Shown here: piece after piece, positions 26,303 to 33,412 of the stretch
Position numbering within the stretch: position 1 is the first letter of the stretch
Layout of the letters: each line of letters begins with the position of its first letter
NCBI RefSeq assembly: GCF_003602235.1
Contig: NZ_QZVS01000097.1
Span: forward strand, 62,001-126,000
Origin: Cryobacterium melibiosiphilum
GTDB taxonomy: Bacteria; Actinomycetota; Actinomycetes; Actinomycetales; Microbacteriaceae
Reading direction: 5' to 3'
DNA length: 64,000 nucleotides
Position numbers and translations under genes: made by a program
The notes under the pieces: model-generated
Told to the model about the DNA's origin: nothing
The model's input: the letters and a program-made list of their open reading frames with translations, nothing else
Database searches by the model: none

Positions 26303-26420
26303 CCCAACCCCGCGCTGAAATCGTCATTCGCGCCGCTCACGTCGCGTAATTCACGACACCAAGTCGTGGCACGCCGCGAATGTACCCCGAATCGCCGAGC
26401 GGGCCGGTAATGTGCCGCTC

Positions 26421-27155
26421 ATGCAGTCGTTGACGAACTTCGTAGACTGGCTCTTTGGAGCCGACGCCCAGCCCGTGATCTTTAGCGCGCTCGTATTCAT
26501 CTTTGCCCTCATCGTGGGCAGCGTGCTGGCCGCGTGGATCTCCCGCGCAGCGGTTCGCAGCATGCTCGCCCAGCGCGACCACGAGACCAAGGCTGCTGCG
26601 ATCGGCACCCTGATCGATGCGGCGACCGAGGCATCCGTCTGGAATTCGCTCACCCCCGCGGAGCAGGTACTCAGCGACCGCGCCGTCGGCCAGGCGGACA
26701 TCCAGCTGCGCCTGCTGCCGGTCAAGAGCTCGGGGATCGCCGCAAACTGGGCGGCCAACCAGCTCGCTGAACTGAAGCGCACCTCGGCCACGTTCGGCTA
26801 CCAGCTGGAGCCGGCCCTCGTCGAGTTTCGCGACCGCCTCATCGACTGGCAGAACAAGCCCAACCGTGCCCGCAAGGTCTTCCAGGCCGACCTCGATCGG
26901 TGGAAACTGCAGAGTTCCAGTTCCGACAAGGCCGTTCTCGCCGAACAAGACGCCTGGGTTGCCCAGCAGCACCACGAGAAGTACAGCACTCCGGTCGCCG
27001 CTTCCGAGTTCACGCCCCTCGCGCCGACTCCGGCCCGCCAGCTGCCGTCGACCTACCCGGCCAACCCGTCGAACCCGTCGACGGAGACCCAGCGACTGCT
27101 CGACGACGTGAATGCCCTCGAGGTTCGCGGCTCCGAGCCTCTCACTCGCCCCTAA
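26421..27155 (+). CDS. Membrane-anchored protein with coiled-coil-like cytoplasmic domain, unknown
   Basis: Protein of 244 residues. One membrane helix (VIFSALVFIFALIVGSVLAAW, about residues 19-39) near the N-terminus, then a charged helical region (RDHETKAAAIGTLIDAATEA, QVLSDRAVGQADIQLRLL, KRTSATFGYQLEPALVEFRD) and a Pro/Ser/Thr-rich C-terminal third with AANQLAELKR earlier. I do not recognise a characterised family. The ATG at 26421 is taken, a GTG nine bases upstream is possible. A textbook intrinsic terminator follows the stop, so it is a single-gene unit or the end of one. Confidence 0.75.
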   Translation: MQSLTNFVDWLFGADAQPVIFSALVFIFALIVGSVLAAWISRAAVRSMLAQRDHETKAAAIGTLIDAATEASVWNSLTPAEQVLSDRAVGQADIQLRLLPVKSSGIAANWAANQLAELKRTSATFGYQLEPALVEFRDRLIDWQNKPNRARKVFQADLDRWKLQSSSSDKAVLAEQDAWVAQQHHEKYSTPVAASEFTPLAPTPARQLPSTYPANPSNPSTETQRLLDDVNALEVRGSEPLTRP

Positions 27156-27171
27156 AACCTGCACCCGCTCA

Positions 27172-27211
27172 GGGGCGGCACTCGGCTGATGCCGGGTGCC
27201 GCCCCTTTTTT
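27172..27211 (+). terminator. Rho-independent terminator
   Basis: Stem of 14 base pairs (ggggcggcactcgg with its complement, one T-G wobble), loop ctgatg, followed by six T. It sits 17 bases after the stop of the membrane protein gene, and its complement could also act for the convergent nadE transcript. Confidence 0.92.
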
Positions 27212-27225
27212 GGGCCTGAGACCCG

Positions 27226-28065
27226 TCAGACCGTGACGGATGCCGACTGCCACCAGTCATCGAAGAGTGAGGCCGGAACGCGGCGCTTGTGTTCGGTGTT
27301 CAAGTAACGGGTTTCGATTGACTCGGCGATGGACTCGTCAACGGCCAGGCCCTCGAGGTAGTCGTCGATGTGCTGGTAGAACAGCCCAAGATTCGTCTCG
27401 TCGGTCTGACCGGGGTCGTTGTCGAGCAGGTCAGCCGTGGGCTGCTTGAGGTAGAGGCGTTCCGGAGCGCCGAGCTCCACCAGCAGTGCCCGGCCCTGGC
27501 GCTTGGTGAGTCCGGTCAGGGGAAGAATGTCGGTTCCGCCGTCTCCGTACTTCGTGAAGAACCCGGTCACCGCTTCCGCGGCGTGGTCGGTGCCGACCAC
27601 GAGCAGATTCTTCTGGCCCGCCAGCGCGTACTGGGCGATCATGCGTGACCGGGCCTTGACATTCCCCTTCGTGAAATCACTCATCGGCTCCTGCGCGCTG
27701 TCCGCGTATTCGGCCTCGAAGCCGAGCACCGCACGCTCGATGTTGAACACGACCGAGAACTGCGGGGCGATGAAGCCCAGCGCGAGCTGGGCATCCTCTT
27801 CGTCACGCTGAACCGCGTACGGCAAGCGCACGGCGATGAAGGTCAGATCCCGCCCCTCGGCCGCGAGTTCCTCCATCGCCAGCTGGCACAGCCGGCCGGC
27901 GAGAGACGAGTCCTGGCCACCGCTGATACCGAGTACCAGACCGGCGGACCCGGTGCGGATCAGGTAATCCTTCAGAAACTGCACACGGCGGCGAATCTCG
28001 GCGGCCGGGTCGATGGACGGTGAGACATTGAGTTCCGCGATGATTCGCGCCTGTAGTTCTCGCAT
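27226..28065 (-). CDS. nadE: NAD synthetase (ammonia-dependent)
   Basis: Protein of 279 residues, the usual length of the NH3-dependent enzyme without a glutaminase domain. The PP-loop SGGQDSS (48-54), the deamido-NAD site [21 protein letters not shown] and [16 protein letters not shown] are conserved. It amidates nicotinic acid adenine dinucleotide to NAD in the final step of NAD synthesis. The ATG at 28065 is 5 bases downstream of a TAGGCT promoter hexamer, so the mRNA likely begins at the start codon; GGAG is too close to serve as a ribosome site. tRNA-Arg lies immediately upstream, and the intrinsic terminator of the opposing gene is just beyond its stop. Confidence 0.96.
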   Translation of the reverse strand: MRELQARIIAELNVSPSIDPAAEIRRRVQFLKDYLIRTGSAGLVLGISGGQDSSLAGRLCQLAMEELAAEGRDLTFIAVRLPYAVQRDEEDAQLALGFIAPQFSVVFNIERAVLGFEAEYADSAQEPMSDFTKGNVKARSRMIAQYALAGQKNLLVVGTDHAAEAVTGFFTKYGDGGTDILPLTGLTKRQGRALLVELGAPERLYLKQPTADLLDNDPGQTDETNLGLFYQHIDDYLEGLAVDESIAESIETRYLNTEHKRRVPASLFDDWWQSASVTV

Positions 28066-28070
28066 ACTCC

Positions 28071-28076
28071 AGCCTA
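28071..28076 (-). promoter_or_regulatory. -10 element (TAGGCT) of nadE
   Basis: TAGGCT lies 5 bases before the nadE ATG, between the start codon and the tRNA-Arg 3' end. Confidence 0.5.
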
Positions 28077-28086
28077 GCAATCACGC

Positions 28087-28162
28087 TGGTGCCCCCGGTA
28101 GGAATCGAACCTACGACAAGCGGATTAGAAGGCCGCTGCTCTATCCACTGAGCTACGGGGGC
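28087..28162 (-). tRNA. tRNA-Arg (anticodon TCT), CCA encoded
   Basis: 76-base cloverleaf on the minus strand. The acceptor stem is gcccccg paired with cgggggc, discriminator A, then encoded CCA; the D-arm reads GCTCAGTGGATAGAGC, the anticodon loop CTTCTAA gives TCT, reading AGA, and the T-arm is GGTTCGATTCC. It has no variable arm beyond the short class I type. It lies between nadE and the thioredoxin-like gene. Confidence 0.96.
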
Positions 28163-28226
28163 TCGCGGCGCTCGTCAAGGATAGCAAATCTGCGCCAGCC
28201 ACGAAGGCAGGCCGGCTTCTCGGCTG

Positions 28227-28487
28227 CTAGAGCGCCTTCGCTGCCGCGACGAGAACCTGGGCGACGGACGGCACACCGGCAGCACGGAAGACCTCGACGC
28301 CGTCGGCGTTCTTCACGATGACCGTGGGCGTATTGCGGATGCCGTTGCGCTCGGCCTCTTCGGTGTCGTTCGCCACGTCAAGCTCTCGCACCGTTGCCTG
28401 TGGCACCAGGGCGCTCATTTCGGCCAGGACAGCGCGGGTTTGCATGCACGGCTCACAGAAAGCGGACGAAAAGAACAAGAATTCCAT
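28227..28487 (-). CDS. Small thioredoxin/glutaredoxin-like protein
   Basis: Protein of 86 residues with one thioredoxin-fold domain: MEFLFFSSAFCEPCMQTRAV with the redox motif FCEPC (Cys11, Cys14), then LDVANDTEEAERNGIRNTPTV with the cis-Pro in NTPT, and GVEVFRAAGVPSVAQVLVAA. It is a thiol-disulfide exchanger of unknown partner. The ATG at 28487 is preceded by TAGACT with a 7-base gap, so leaderless. It is divergent from orn, 79 bases away, with a perfect palindrome in between. Confidence 0.88.
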   Translation of the reverse strand: MEFLFFSSAFCEPCMQTRAVLAEMSALVPQATVRELDVANDTEEAERNGIRNTPTVIVKNADGVEVFRAAGVPSVAQVLVAAAKAL

Positions 28488-28494
28488 GCGCCCA

Positions 28495-28500
28495 AGTCTA
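28495..28500 (-). promoter_or_regulatory. -10 element (TAGACT) of the thioredoxin-like gene
   Basis: TAGACT on the minus strand with 7 bases to the ATG at 28487; no Shine-Dalgarno sequence in between. Confidence 0.5.
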
Positions 28501-28524
28501 CGGTTGTGCCCGCACGCCGGGGTC

Positions 28525-28548
28525 GGCACTGACGCCGCTGTCAGTGCC
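28525..28548. promoter_or_regulatory. Palindrome between divergent promoters (possible operator)
   Basis: Perfect inverted repeat ggcactgac - 6 bases - gtcagtgcc, between the -10 elements of the thioredoxin-like gene and orn. It covers the region where the orn -35 element would be. A dimeric regulator could bind here, or it is a structural remnant. Confidence 0.4.
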
Positions 28549-28554
28549 CGCCGT

Positions 28555-28560
28555 TAGACT
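28555..28560 (+). promoter_or_regulatory. -10 element (TAGACT) of orn
   Basis: TAGACT ends 6 bases before the ATG at 28567, which implies a leaderless orn transcript. The GGAG in the gap is too close to act as a ribosome site. Confidence 0.55.
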
Positions 28561-28566
28561 CGGAGC

Positions 28567-29187
28567 ATGATAAATAGCACTGACCGGTTGGTGTGGATTG
28601 ACTGCGAGATGACCGGGTTGAACGTGGAAGCCGATGAATTGGTCGAGATTGCCGTCGTGGTGACGGACTTTGACCTGAACATCATCGACCCCGGGCTCGA
28701 CATCATCATCAAGCCCAGCGCATCCGCTCTAGACAATATGAACGACTTCGTGCGCAAGATGCACACCACCTCGGGACTCCTCGACGAGCTTCCGAACGGT
28801 GTCAGCACCGCCGAGGCCGAGTTCCAGGTGCTCGAATACCTGCTGCGGTTCATCCCCGCGGAGCACAAGGCGCCGCTCGCCGGCAACTCCATCGGCACGG
28901 ACCGCGGATTCCTGGCTCGCTATATGCCGCGCCTGGACACCCGGCTGCACTACCGCAACGTCGACGTCTCCTCGATCAAGGAACTCGCCCGCCGCTGGTA
29001 CCCGCGCGTCTACTTCAACGCCCCATCGAAGGACGGCGGCCACCGCGCCCTCGCCGACATCCTCGAGTCCATTCGGGAGCTCGCCTACTACCGCCAGACC
29101 GTGTTCGTCGCCGACCCGGGCCCCACGAGCGATCAGGCAAAATCGCTCTCAGCCTCGGTCGTGTCAAACTTCACCGCTCAGGTGTAA
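28567..29187 (+). CDS. orn: Oligoribonuclease
   Basis: Protein of 206 residues of the DEDDh exonuclease family. First metal-binding motif in [12 protein letters not shown], second in [20 protein letters not shown], and the third [14 protein letters not shown] with the catalytic His. It degrades 2-5 nucleotide RNAs (and pGpG) to mononucleotides and is often essential. Length and conserved blocks match actinobacterial Orn. tRNA-His follows 46 bases downstream on the same strand. Confidence 0.97.
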   Translation: MINSTDRLVWIDCEMTGLNVEADELVEIAVVVTDFDLNIIDPGLDIIIKPSASALDNMNDFVRKMHTTSGLLDELPNGVSTAEAEFQVLEYLLRFIPAEHKAPLAGNSIGTDRGFLARYMPRLDTRLHYRNVDVSSIKELARRWYPRVYFNAPSKDGGHRALADILESIRELAYYRQTVFVADPGPTSDQAKSLSASVVSNFTAQV

Positions 29188-29232
29188 TAGACTCTATGAG
29201 TTGCCCTCGTTCGTAAGAGCGAGGTGACACAT

Positions 29233-29309
29233 GGTGGGTATAGCTCAGTTGGCAGAGCGCCTGGTTGTGGTCCAGGAGGTCGCGGGTTCAATCCCCGTTA
29301 CTCACCCCA
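29233..29309 (+). tRNA. tRNA-His (anticodon GTG), CCA encoded
   Basis: Cloverleaf with the His-specific extra G at -1 (29233) pairing with discriminator C, acceptor gtgggta, D-arm TAGCTCAGTTGGCAGAGC, anticodon loop TTGTGGT (anticodon GTG), T-arm GGGTTCAATCCCC, and encoded CCA. The acceptor stem has one G-T pair. It lies between orn and an AT-rich repeat array. Confidence 0.96.
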
Positions 29310-29313
29310 TGCA

Positions 29314-29385
29314 AGTCAAGAAACCACGTAAGTCAAGAAAATGTTAGTCAAGACATTGTTGGTCAAGAACATTGTTAGTCAAGAA
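29314..29385. repeat. Five-copy AGTCAAGAA array downstream of tRNA-His
   Basis: Five near-identical 9-mers: AGTCAAGAA at 29314, 29331 and 29377, AGTCAAGAC at 29346, GGTCAAGAA at 29361. They are spaced 17, 15, 15 and 16 bases, about 1.5 helix turns. The intervals are AT-rich (atgtt, attgtt), unusual in this GC-rich DNA. Read on the minus strand each unit contains TTGAC. Confidence 0.8.
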
Positions 29386-29411
29386 TATTTTTCACCACAG
29401 TGTGCACGACG

Positions 29412-29442
29412 AAAGCCCCGACAGACTCTGTCGGGGCTTTTT
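29412..29442 (+). terminator. Rho-independent terminator after the tRNA-His region
   Basis: Stem of 13 base pairs (aaagccccgacag with its complement), loop act, ending in five T. It closes the orn/tRNA-His transcript, and read on the opposite strand would also end the lipoprotein gene that stops at 29452. Confidence 0.9.
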
Positions 29443-29451
29443 GTGTCCCGC

Positions 29452-30138
29452 CTATTCCCGCGGAAAGATCGCCACCGGGATGAGCTGGTGAACGGTCTCG
29501 CTGCTGTACGCGGCCGACCCGGCGACAGATTCGGTCGCGATCGTCATGGCGAAATCGAGAGTGATTCCGGTCGCATCGGCCGGTAACGAGCCGATGCGCT
29601 CCGATTCCAGCTGGAAGCCGCCCTTGGGCGAGGTGATCAGCAGCCCCTGGTCGGATTGCAGCGCCTCGGGATCGAGCGTGAGCATCACCGGGTCGGCATT
29701 GAGGTCATAGGCCGACGATGACGCTGCGGTCGCCGATTCGATCGTCGACGTCACCGCAATGTTGGACATGTAGACGTGCCGCTTCGATTCGAAGCTCGCA
29801 TCGGCGGACACCGACCGGTCGTACACGCTGATGACGAACGAGAACAGCTTCTCGCTGTCGGGAGACCAATCCCGCGTCTTCTGCTCCGTCCACATGTCGA
29901 GTTCGAGTTCGAGTTGGTCGGCCAAGACGATCGTGGGGTGCACCGACCCCATGTCCGTGAACTCGGAGTTGAAGGCCAGGGCGCCGTCGTCGGGAACGGT
30001 GGTCGACGTCACCGGGTCGATGCCGATGACCGAGGACAGACCCGCGCACCCCGTGAGAGCGAGACCGAGGAGCCCGAGCCCGAGGACCAGAACCGCTGCG
30101 TTGGACGTTCGACTGGCGCGGGCAACTCGTTGGGGCAT
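29452..30138 (-). CDS. Lipoprotein, unknown function
   Basis: Protein of 228 residues. Signal segment LVLGLGLLGLALTGC with a lipobox (LTGC), then a single domain of about 190 residues rich in beta-strand pattern: GALAFNSEFTDMGSVHPTIV, ELELDMWTEQKT, LFSFVISVYDR, and YDLNADPVMLTLDPEALQ, GFQLESERIG. I do not recognise the family; the layout resembles immunoglobulin-like or beta-sandwich surface lipoproteins of actinobacteria. An AGGAC-type site precedes the start. A 16-base tandem duplication (acggccctcatcaac twice) lies at 30183-30213, upstream of its promoter region. Confidence 0.78.
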   Translation of the reverse strand: MPQRVARASRTSNAAVLVLGLGLLGLALTGCAGLSSVIGIDPVTSTTVPDDGALAFNSEFTDMGSVHPTIVLADQLELELDMWTEQKTRDWSPDSEKLFSFVISVYDRSVSADASFESKRHVYMSNIAVTSTIESATAASSSAYDLNADPVMLTLDPEALQSDQGLLITSPKGGFQLESERIGSLPADATGITLDFAMTIATESVAGSAAYSSETVHQLIPVAIFPRE

Positions 30139-30313
30139 GTGTCCTGGTCTTTCACGTTCGCGCAGCGGGAAGGTCGAGCGGCACGGCCCTCATCAACTAC
30201 GGCCCTCATCAACACGCTGGTAGTCGACGCGCGGTGCACTAGATGTATCCTGACACGAAATATCCGCCGTCGGGGCGCCAACGTCGCCCAGCCGCTCATG
30301 ACATGCTGGGTCA

Positions 30314-30664
30314 ATGCTGCAGCTCGACACCACCGAATTCGAACGACTGGTCGTGGACGAGCTCGATTTGCTCCCCGACGACATGGTCGACGGGCTCGAC
30401 AACATCATCTTCGTCGTCGAGGACCGCCCGGAAAACGGCACCCTGGACACGCTCGGCCTCTATGACGGCATCGCCCTCACCGAGCGCGACCAGTACGGCT
30501 TCGGTGAGATGCCGGACCGCATCATTCTCTACCGCGAGCCCCTGCTGGCCGCCTGCGAGACCCTGGACGAATTGCGCGACGAGGTGCACATCACCCTCGT
30601 GCACGAAATCGCGCACTTCTACGGAATTGATGACGACAGGCTGCACGAGCTCGGCTGGGGCTAA
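30314..30664 (+). CDS. Minimal zinc metallopeptidase (possesses HExxH...D motif)
   Basis: Protein of 116 residues. The zinc motif HEIAHFYGIDDDRLHELGW near the C-terminus (HExxHxxGxxD) is the signature of the small 'minimal metalloprotease' family, whose core consists of little else. The rest is FERLVVDELDLLPDDMVDGL and IILYREPLLAACETLDELRD, both typical. The family is widespread in bacteria next to unrelated genes and its substrate is unknown. The start has no obvious ribosome site; earlier starts are not favoured. It is followed by the D,D-carboxypeptidase-like gene 24 bases later. Confidence 0.9.
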   Translation: MLQLDTTEFERLVVDELDLLPDDMVDGLDNIIFVVEDRPENGTLDTLGLYDGIALTERDQYGFGEMPDRIILYREPLLAACETLDELRDEVHITLVHEIAHFYGIDDDRLHELGWG

Positions 30665-30676
30665 CCCCACACGGGC

Positions 30677-30682
30677 TAGCCT
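30677..30682 (+). promoter_or_regulatory. -10 element (TAGCCT) of the PBP5-like gene
   Basis: TAGCCT ends 6 bases before the ATG at 30689 and there is no ribosome binding site, so the gene likely has its own leaderless transcript. Confidence 0.5.
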
Positions 30683-30688
30683 GATTGC

Positions 30689-31996
30689 ATGAGCAGATTT
30701 CGCCCCGGCCGGTTCGTCGGGATCCTGACCGGAACCGTCGTGATTCTCGGCGTCGGCGTGTACGGTCCGGCCACCCTGCTCGGGCCGCTTCCCGCAGCGA
30801 CCATGACCGTGGTCACACCCGATGCCGTGGTTTCGACCCTGTCCCCGCCGGTACTCCCGGCCGCCGGCGCCAGCGCGGTTGTGACCCTCGGACTGGCGCG
30901 CCCGGCCAGCGACGCCGCCAGCACGTCTGTCGAAGCGGATGCCACGACCCCGGCCGTCGAAGCGGTCACGCCCATCGCGGTGGGCGGCACCAGCGAAGCC
31001 CTGCCCATGGCCTCGATCGCGAAGGTCATCACCGCCCTGGTCGTTCTGGACGCCAAGCCCATCACCGATGGCGTCGGCCCCACGATCACCCTCACCGCGG
31101 CCGACTACCAGTCCTACCTCGACTACTCGAATCAGTTCTCGCGCAGCCTGCCCGTCTTCACGGGCGAGACCTGGACGGAACAGGAGATGTTGCAGGCCAT
31201 GCTCCTCGGCTCGAGCAACAACCACGCCGATTCCCTCGCCCGCTGGGCCTTCGGGTCGGTGGATGCCTATGCCGAGGCCGCCACTGACTGGCTGGCCGCG
31301 AACGGACTCAGCGGCACCCGAGTGGTCGATGCGACCGGGCTCGACGCCGACAGCGTCGGCACCGGAACCGACCTCGCCCGCATTGCCGCCCTCGCCGCGA
31401 CCGACCCGGTCGTGTCCGACATCATCGCCCATCCCGCATCCGCTCTGGCCGGACGCGGCATCGACAACCGCACCGAGTTCATGTCGGACGAGGGCGTCAC
31501 CGGCCTGTCGAACAGCTACACCGACGCAGCCGGGCTCTGCCTGCTCTTCACGGCCCAGGTGGTGAGCGGCGACTCGACCTTCGTCTTCGCCGGCGCCATC
31601 GTCGGCGAGCCCGATCAGGACACGCTCGACGCCGACATGGCAGCCCTGCTGGCCAGCGCGCAGGCGGGAGTCGCCGAGCTGCCGTTGCTCGCGTCAGGCG
31701 CCGCCTACGCGTCGTTCGACACCGAATGGGGTGAGACCGCGTCGGCCGTGGTCGGCGTGCCGAAGACCCAGGTGGGCTGGCAGGCCGTGGCGACGGGAGC
31801 CGCGGATGTCACCGTCGACGCCTTCGCGACCGGGCGCAAGGGCGAGACCATCGGCCGCGTGCAGGTCGAGACCGGGGACGGCAGCACCGTCTCATCGCCC
31901 CTCGAACTTGACCGAACGATCCGTGACCCGGGAGCCGGCTGGCGCCTGCTGAACCCGGGGCCGGTCATCGGCGCCCTGATCGCGAGTCGGAGTTAG
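30689..31996 (+). CDS. D-alanyl-D-alanine carboxypeptidase-like protein (PBP5/S11), altered KTG box
   Basis: Protein of 435 residues with a single N-terminal membrane segment (about 10-30), then a 350-residue serine-peptidase domain. The active-site SxxK is SIAK (109-112) and an SxN-type motif is present in SSNN (175-178). The third motif expected as KTG near GVxGxKTGxTDAAG reads VTGLSNSYTDAAG (274-276 Ser-Asn-Ser), so the Lys and Thr that bind the substrate carboxylate are missing. The protein may be an inactive relative or have changed specificity. A C-terminal beta-rich domain follows (ATDATVDAFATG and LLNPGPVIGALIASRS at the end). Confidence 0.85.
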   Translation: MSRFRPGRFVGILTGTVVILGVGVYGPATLLGPLPAATMTVVTPDAVVSTLSPPVLPAAGASAVVTLGLARPASDAASTSVEADATTPAVEAVTPIAVGGTSEALPMASIAKVITALVVLDAKPITDGVGPTITLTAADYQSYLDYSNQFSRSLPVFTGETWTEQEMLQAMLLGSSNNHADSLARWAFGSVDAYAEAATDWLAANGLSGTRVVDATGLDADSVGTGTDLARIAALAATDPVVSDIIAHPASALAGRGIDNRTEFMSDEGVTGLSNSYTDAAGLCLLFTAQVVSGDSTFVFAGAIVGEPDQDTLDADMAALLASAQAGVAELPLLASGAAYASFDTEWGETASAVVGVPKTQVGWQAVATGAADVTVDAFATGRKGETIGRVQVETGDGSTVSSPLELDRTIRDPGAGWRLLNPGPVIGALIASRS

Positions 31997-32628
31997 CCGA
32001 CGGTCAGGGTGATCGTCGCCGACCCTTCCGGGTTTTCGCGCACTCGATAGGCCTCCCAGTCGGTCTGCCATTGGTCCCAGTGCGAGCGAAACGCGTCCCC
32101 ATCCCGATCGAGGGCGCGCCGTTTGCGCAGCGCATCATCGGCTCTCATCCACACCCGCACGTCGCTCAACCGGGCGTGCGCGGCCGCGAGGGCGCCGCAG
32201 CCTTCCACAATGAGCGGATGCCCCGGCTCGACGGGGTGCCACTCCGCCGGCTCCCCGCGCTCCCAGTCGAAGCGTTGCCAGGCCGCCGGCCGGCCCAGGC
32301 TGCGCGGAATGAGCACCCGTTCGGTGAGCTGTTCGATCGCCGCGTCGAGTCCGGCCCAGCCGGGGTAGATGTCGTCGAGGCGCACCAGTGTGGGGCGTGC
32401 CGTGGTTCCGGCAACGCCGGGCCACTGGGCGACGAGCACGTCGGCGAGGGTGCTTTTGCCCGCGCCGCTGGGCCCGTCGATGAGCACGACGCAGTCTGGC
32501 CGGGTTCCCTGTAGCGCCGCCAACACCGGTGCGGTGAGCACGGTCGCTGCCCGTGTCGCTGCCCGTGTCGCAGCCGACCCTGCGGCCGACCGCGGTGCGT
32601 CCGGGATCGCCAGGTCAGGCGAGGACAA
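31993..32628 (-). CDS. P-loop kinase-like protein (uridine-kinase-like)
   Basis: Protein of up to 211 residues. It has a Walker A motif DGPSGAGKSTLADVL (about residue 52) and VRLDDIYPGWAGLDA as the following acidic loop, then GHPLIVEGCGAL and RALDRDGDAFRSHWDQW (lid/helical region), like the uridine kinase family and small-molecule kinases. The start is unclear: the frame begins at a TTG (32628) whose first 14 bases overlap the end of the EcfT gene; the N-terminal 30 residues contain repeated ATRAATRAATV and a GTG at about residue 30 is a reasonable alternative. Ending convergent with the D,D-carboxypeptidase-like gene (4-base overlap). A kinase for the transported thiamine precursor is only a possibility. 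Confidence 0.75.
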   Translation of the reverse strand: MSSPDLAIPDAPRSAAGSAATRAATRAATVLTAPVLAALQGTRPDCVVLIDGPSGAGKSTLADVLVAQWPGVAGTTARPTLVRLDDIYPGWAGLDAAIEQLTERVLIPRSLGRPAAWQRFDWERGEPAEWHPVEPGHPLIVEGCGALAAAHARLSDVRVWMRADDALRKRRALDRDGDAFRSHWDQWQTDWEAYRVRENPEGSATITLTVG

Positions 32629-33412
32629 AGTTCCAGTGGCCCGTCATGACGGAGACCGTCACGGCGAGCAGGGCGATGGCCAGTCCGATGGCCATCAACC
32701 CGTATTCGCGCGCTCCGAACGTCGATTCCCGGGCCCAGGTGCGCTGGATCGGCGCCCCGAAGCCACGAGCTTCCATGGCGGTCGCGAGTTTGCTGCCGCG
32801 GCGGATGGAGAGCACGAGCAGCGCGAAGGCCTGGTTGAAGAACCGTCGAATCGCTCCCGAATCACCGATGCCCCGGGCCCGACGAGCCAGTTCCAGCGCA
32901 CGCCAGTCATCGAGGAACAGGCCGACCATCCGCAGCCCGGCAAGCCCGCCGAGCACGAACCGGGCCGGCAATTTCACGACCTGTCCGAGGCCGTCGGCGA
33001 GGTCCGTCGGGTCGATGGTGATGAAGAGCACCACTGCGGGCAGCCCGATCGCGAGCACGCGCAGCACGGTCGCGACGGCGAGCTCGATGGACCCGTCGGT
33101 CACCAGGACGAGCCCGAAGGACCAGTGCACGACGCCCGCCGCCTGGCCGTAGAGCAGCGTGGTCAGACCGGCAGCCGGGGCCGCGATCCAGACCAGTGCG
33201 GTGCGCACGAGGAAGACTCTCAACGTGAGCCCGGCCCACAGGAAAAGCACCAGTTCGCAGGCGAGCGCGACACCCGCTGACACCCAGTCGATGGTCAGCA
33301 CCAGAACGAGGGCAAGAACCAGCGACGCCCCGAGCTTGGCGACCGGGTTCAGCCCTGCCAGCGCGGAGCGAGTTCCGGTGGAATCGCCGCGCCCGGGCGC
33401 GAGCGTCGTCAT
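32615..33412 (-). CDS. ykoC: ECF transporter T component (EcfT/YkoC)
   Basis: Protein of 265 residues with about six membrane segments. It carries the conserved EcfT C-terminal motif with Ala-Arg-Gly (ARGIGDS and ARGFGAP), here twice, which couples the ATPase to the substrate-binding component. Other blocks: LGASLVLALVLVLTIDW at the start and LVLSIRRGSKLATAMEARGF. It belongs to the transmembrane coupling unit of a YkoE-type transporter for hydroxymethylpyrimidine or thiamine precursor. The GTG/ATG start overlaps the stop of the ATPase gene by 4 bases. Confidence 0.9.
   Translation of the reverse strand: MTTLAPGRGDSTGTRSALAGLNPVAKLGASLVLALVLVLTIDWVSAGVALACELVLFLWAGLTLRVFLVRTALVWIAAPAAGLTTLLYGQAAGVVHWSFGLVLVTDGSIELAVATVLRVLAIGLPAVVLFITIDPTDLADGLGQVVKLPARFVLGGLAGLRMVGLFLDDWRALELARRARGIGDSGAIRRFFNQAFALLVLSIRRGSKLATAMEARGFGAPIQRTWARESTFGAREYGLMAIGLAIALLAVTVSVMTGHWNFVLA

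Noticed and set aside
29314..29385. CRISPR array
   Set aside because: Repeat units are only 9 bases and spacers 6-8 bases, and no cas genes are near.
29233..29400. Integrated mobile element at tRNA-His (att site)
   Set aside because: No integrase, no second copy of the tRNA end and no change in gene content were seen nearby.
29341..29586. 81-codon frame downstream of tRNA-His
   Set aside because: It runs through the repeats and the intrinsic terminator and into the opposite lipoprotein gene.
30183..30213. 16-base tandem duplication upstream of the lipoprotein
   Set aside because: Only two copies and no other signal; listed as a remark rather than a finding.
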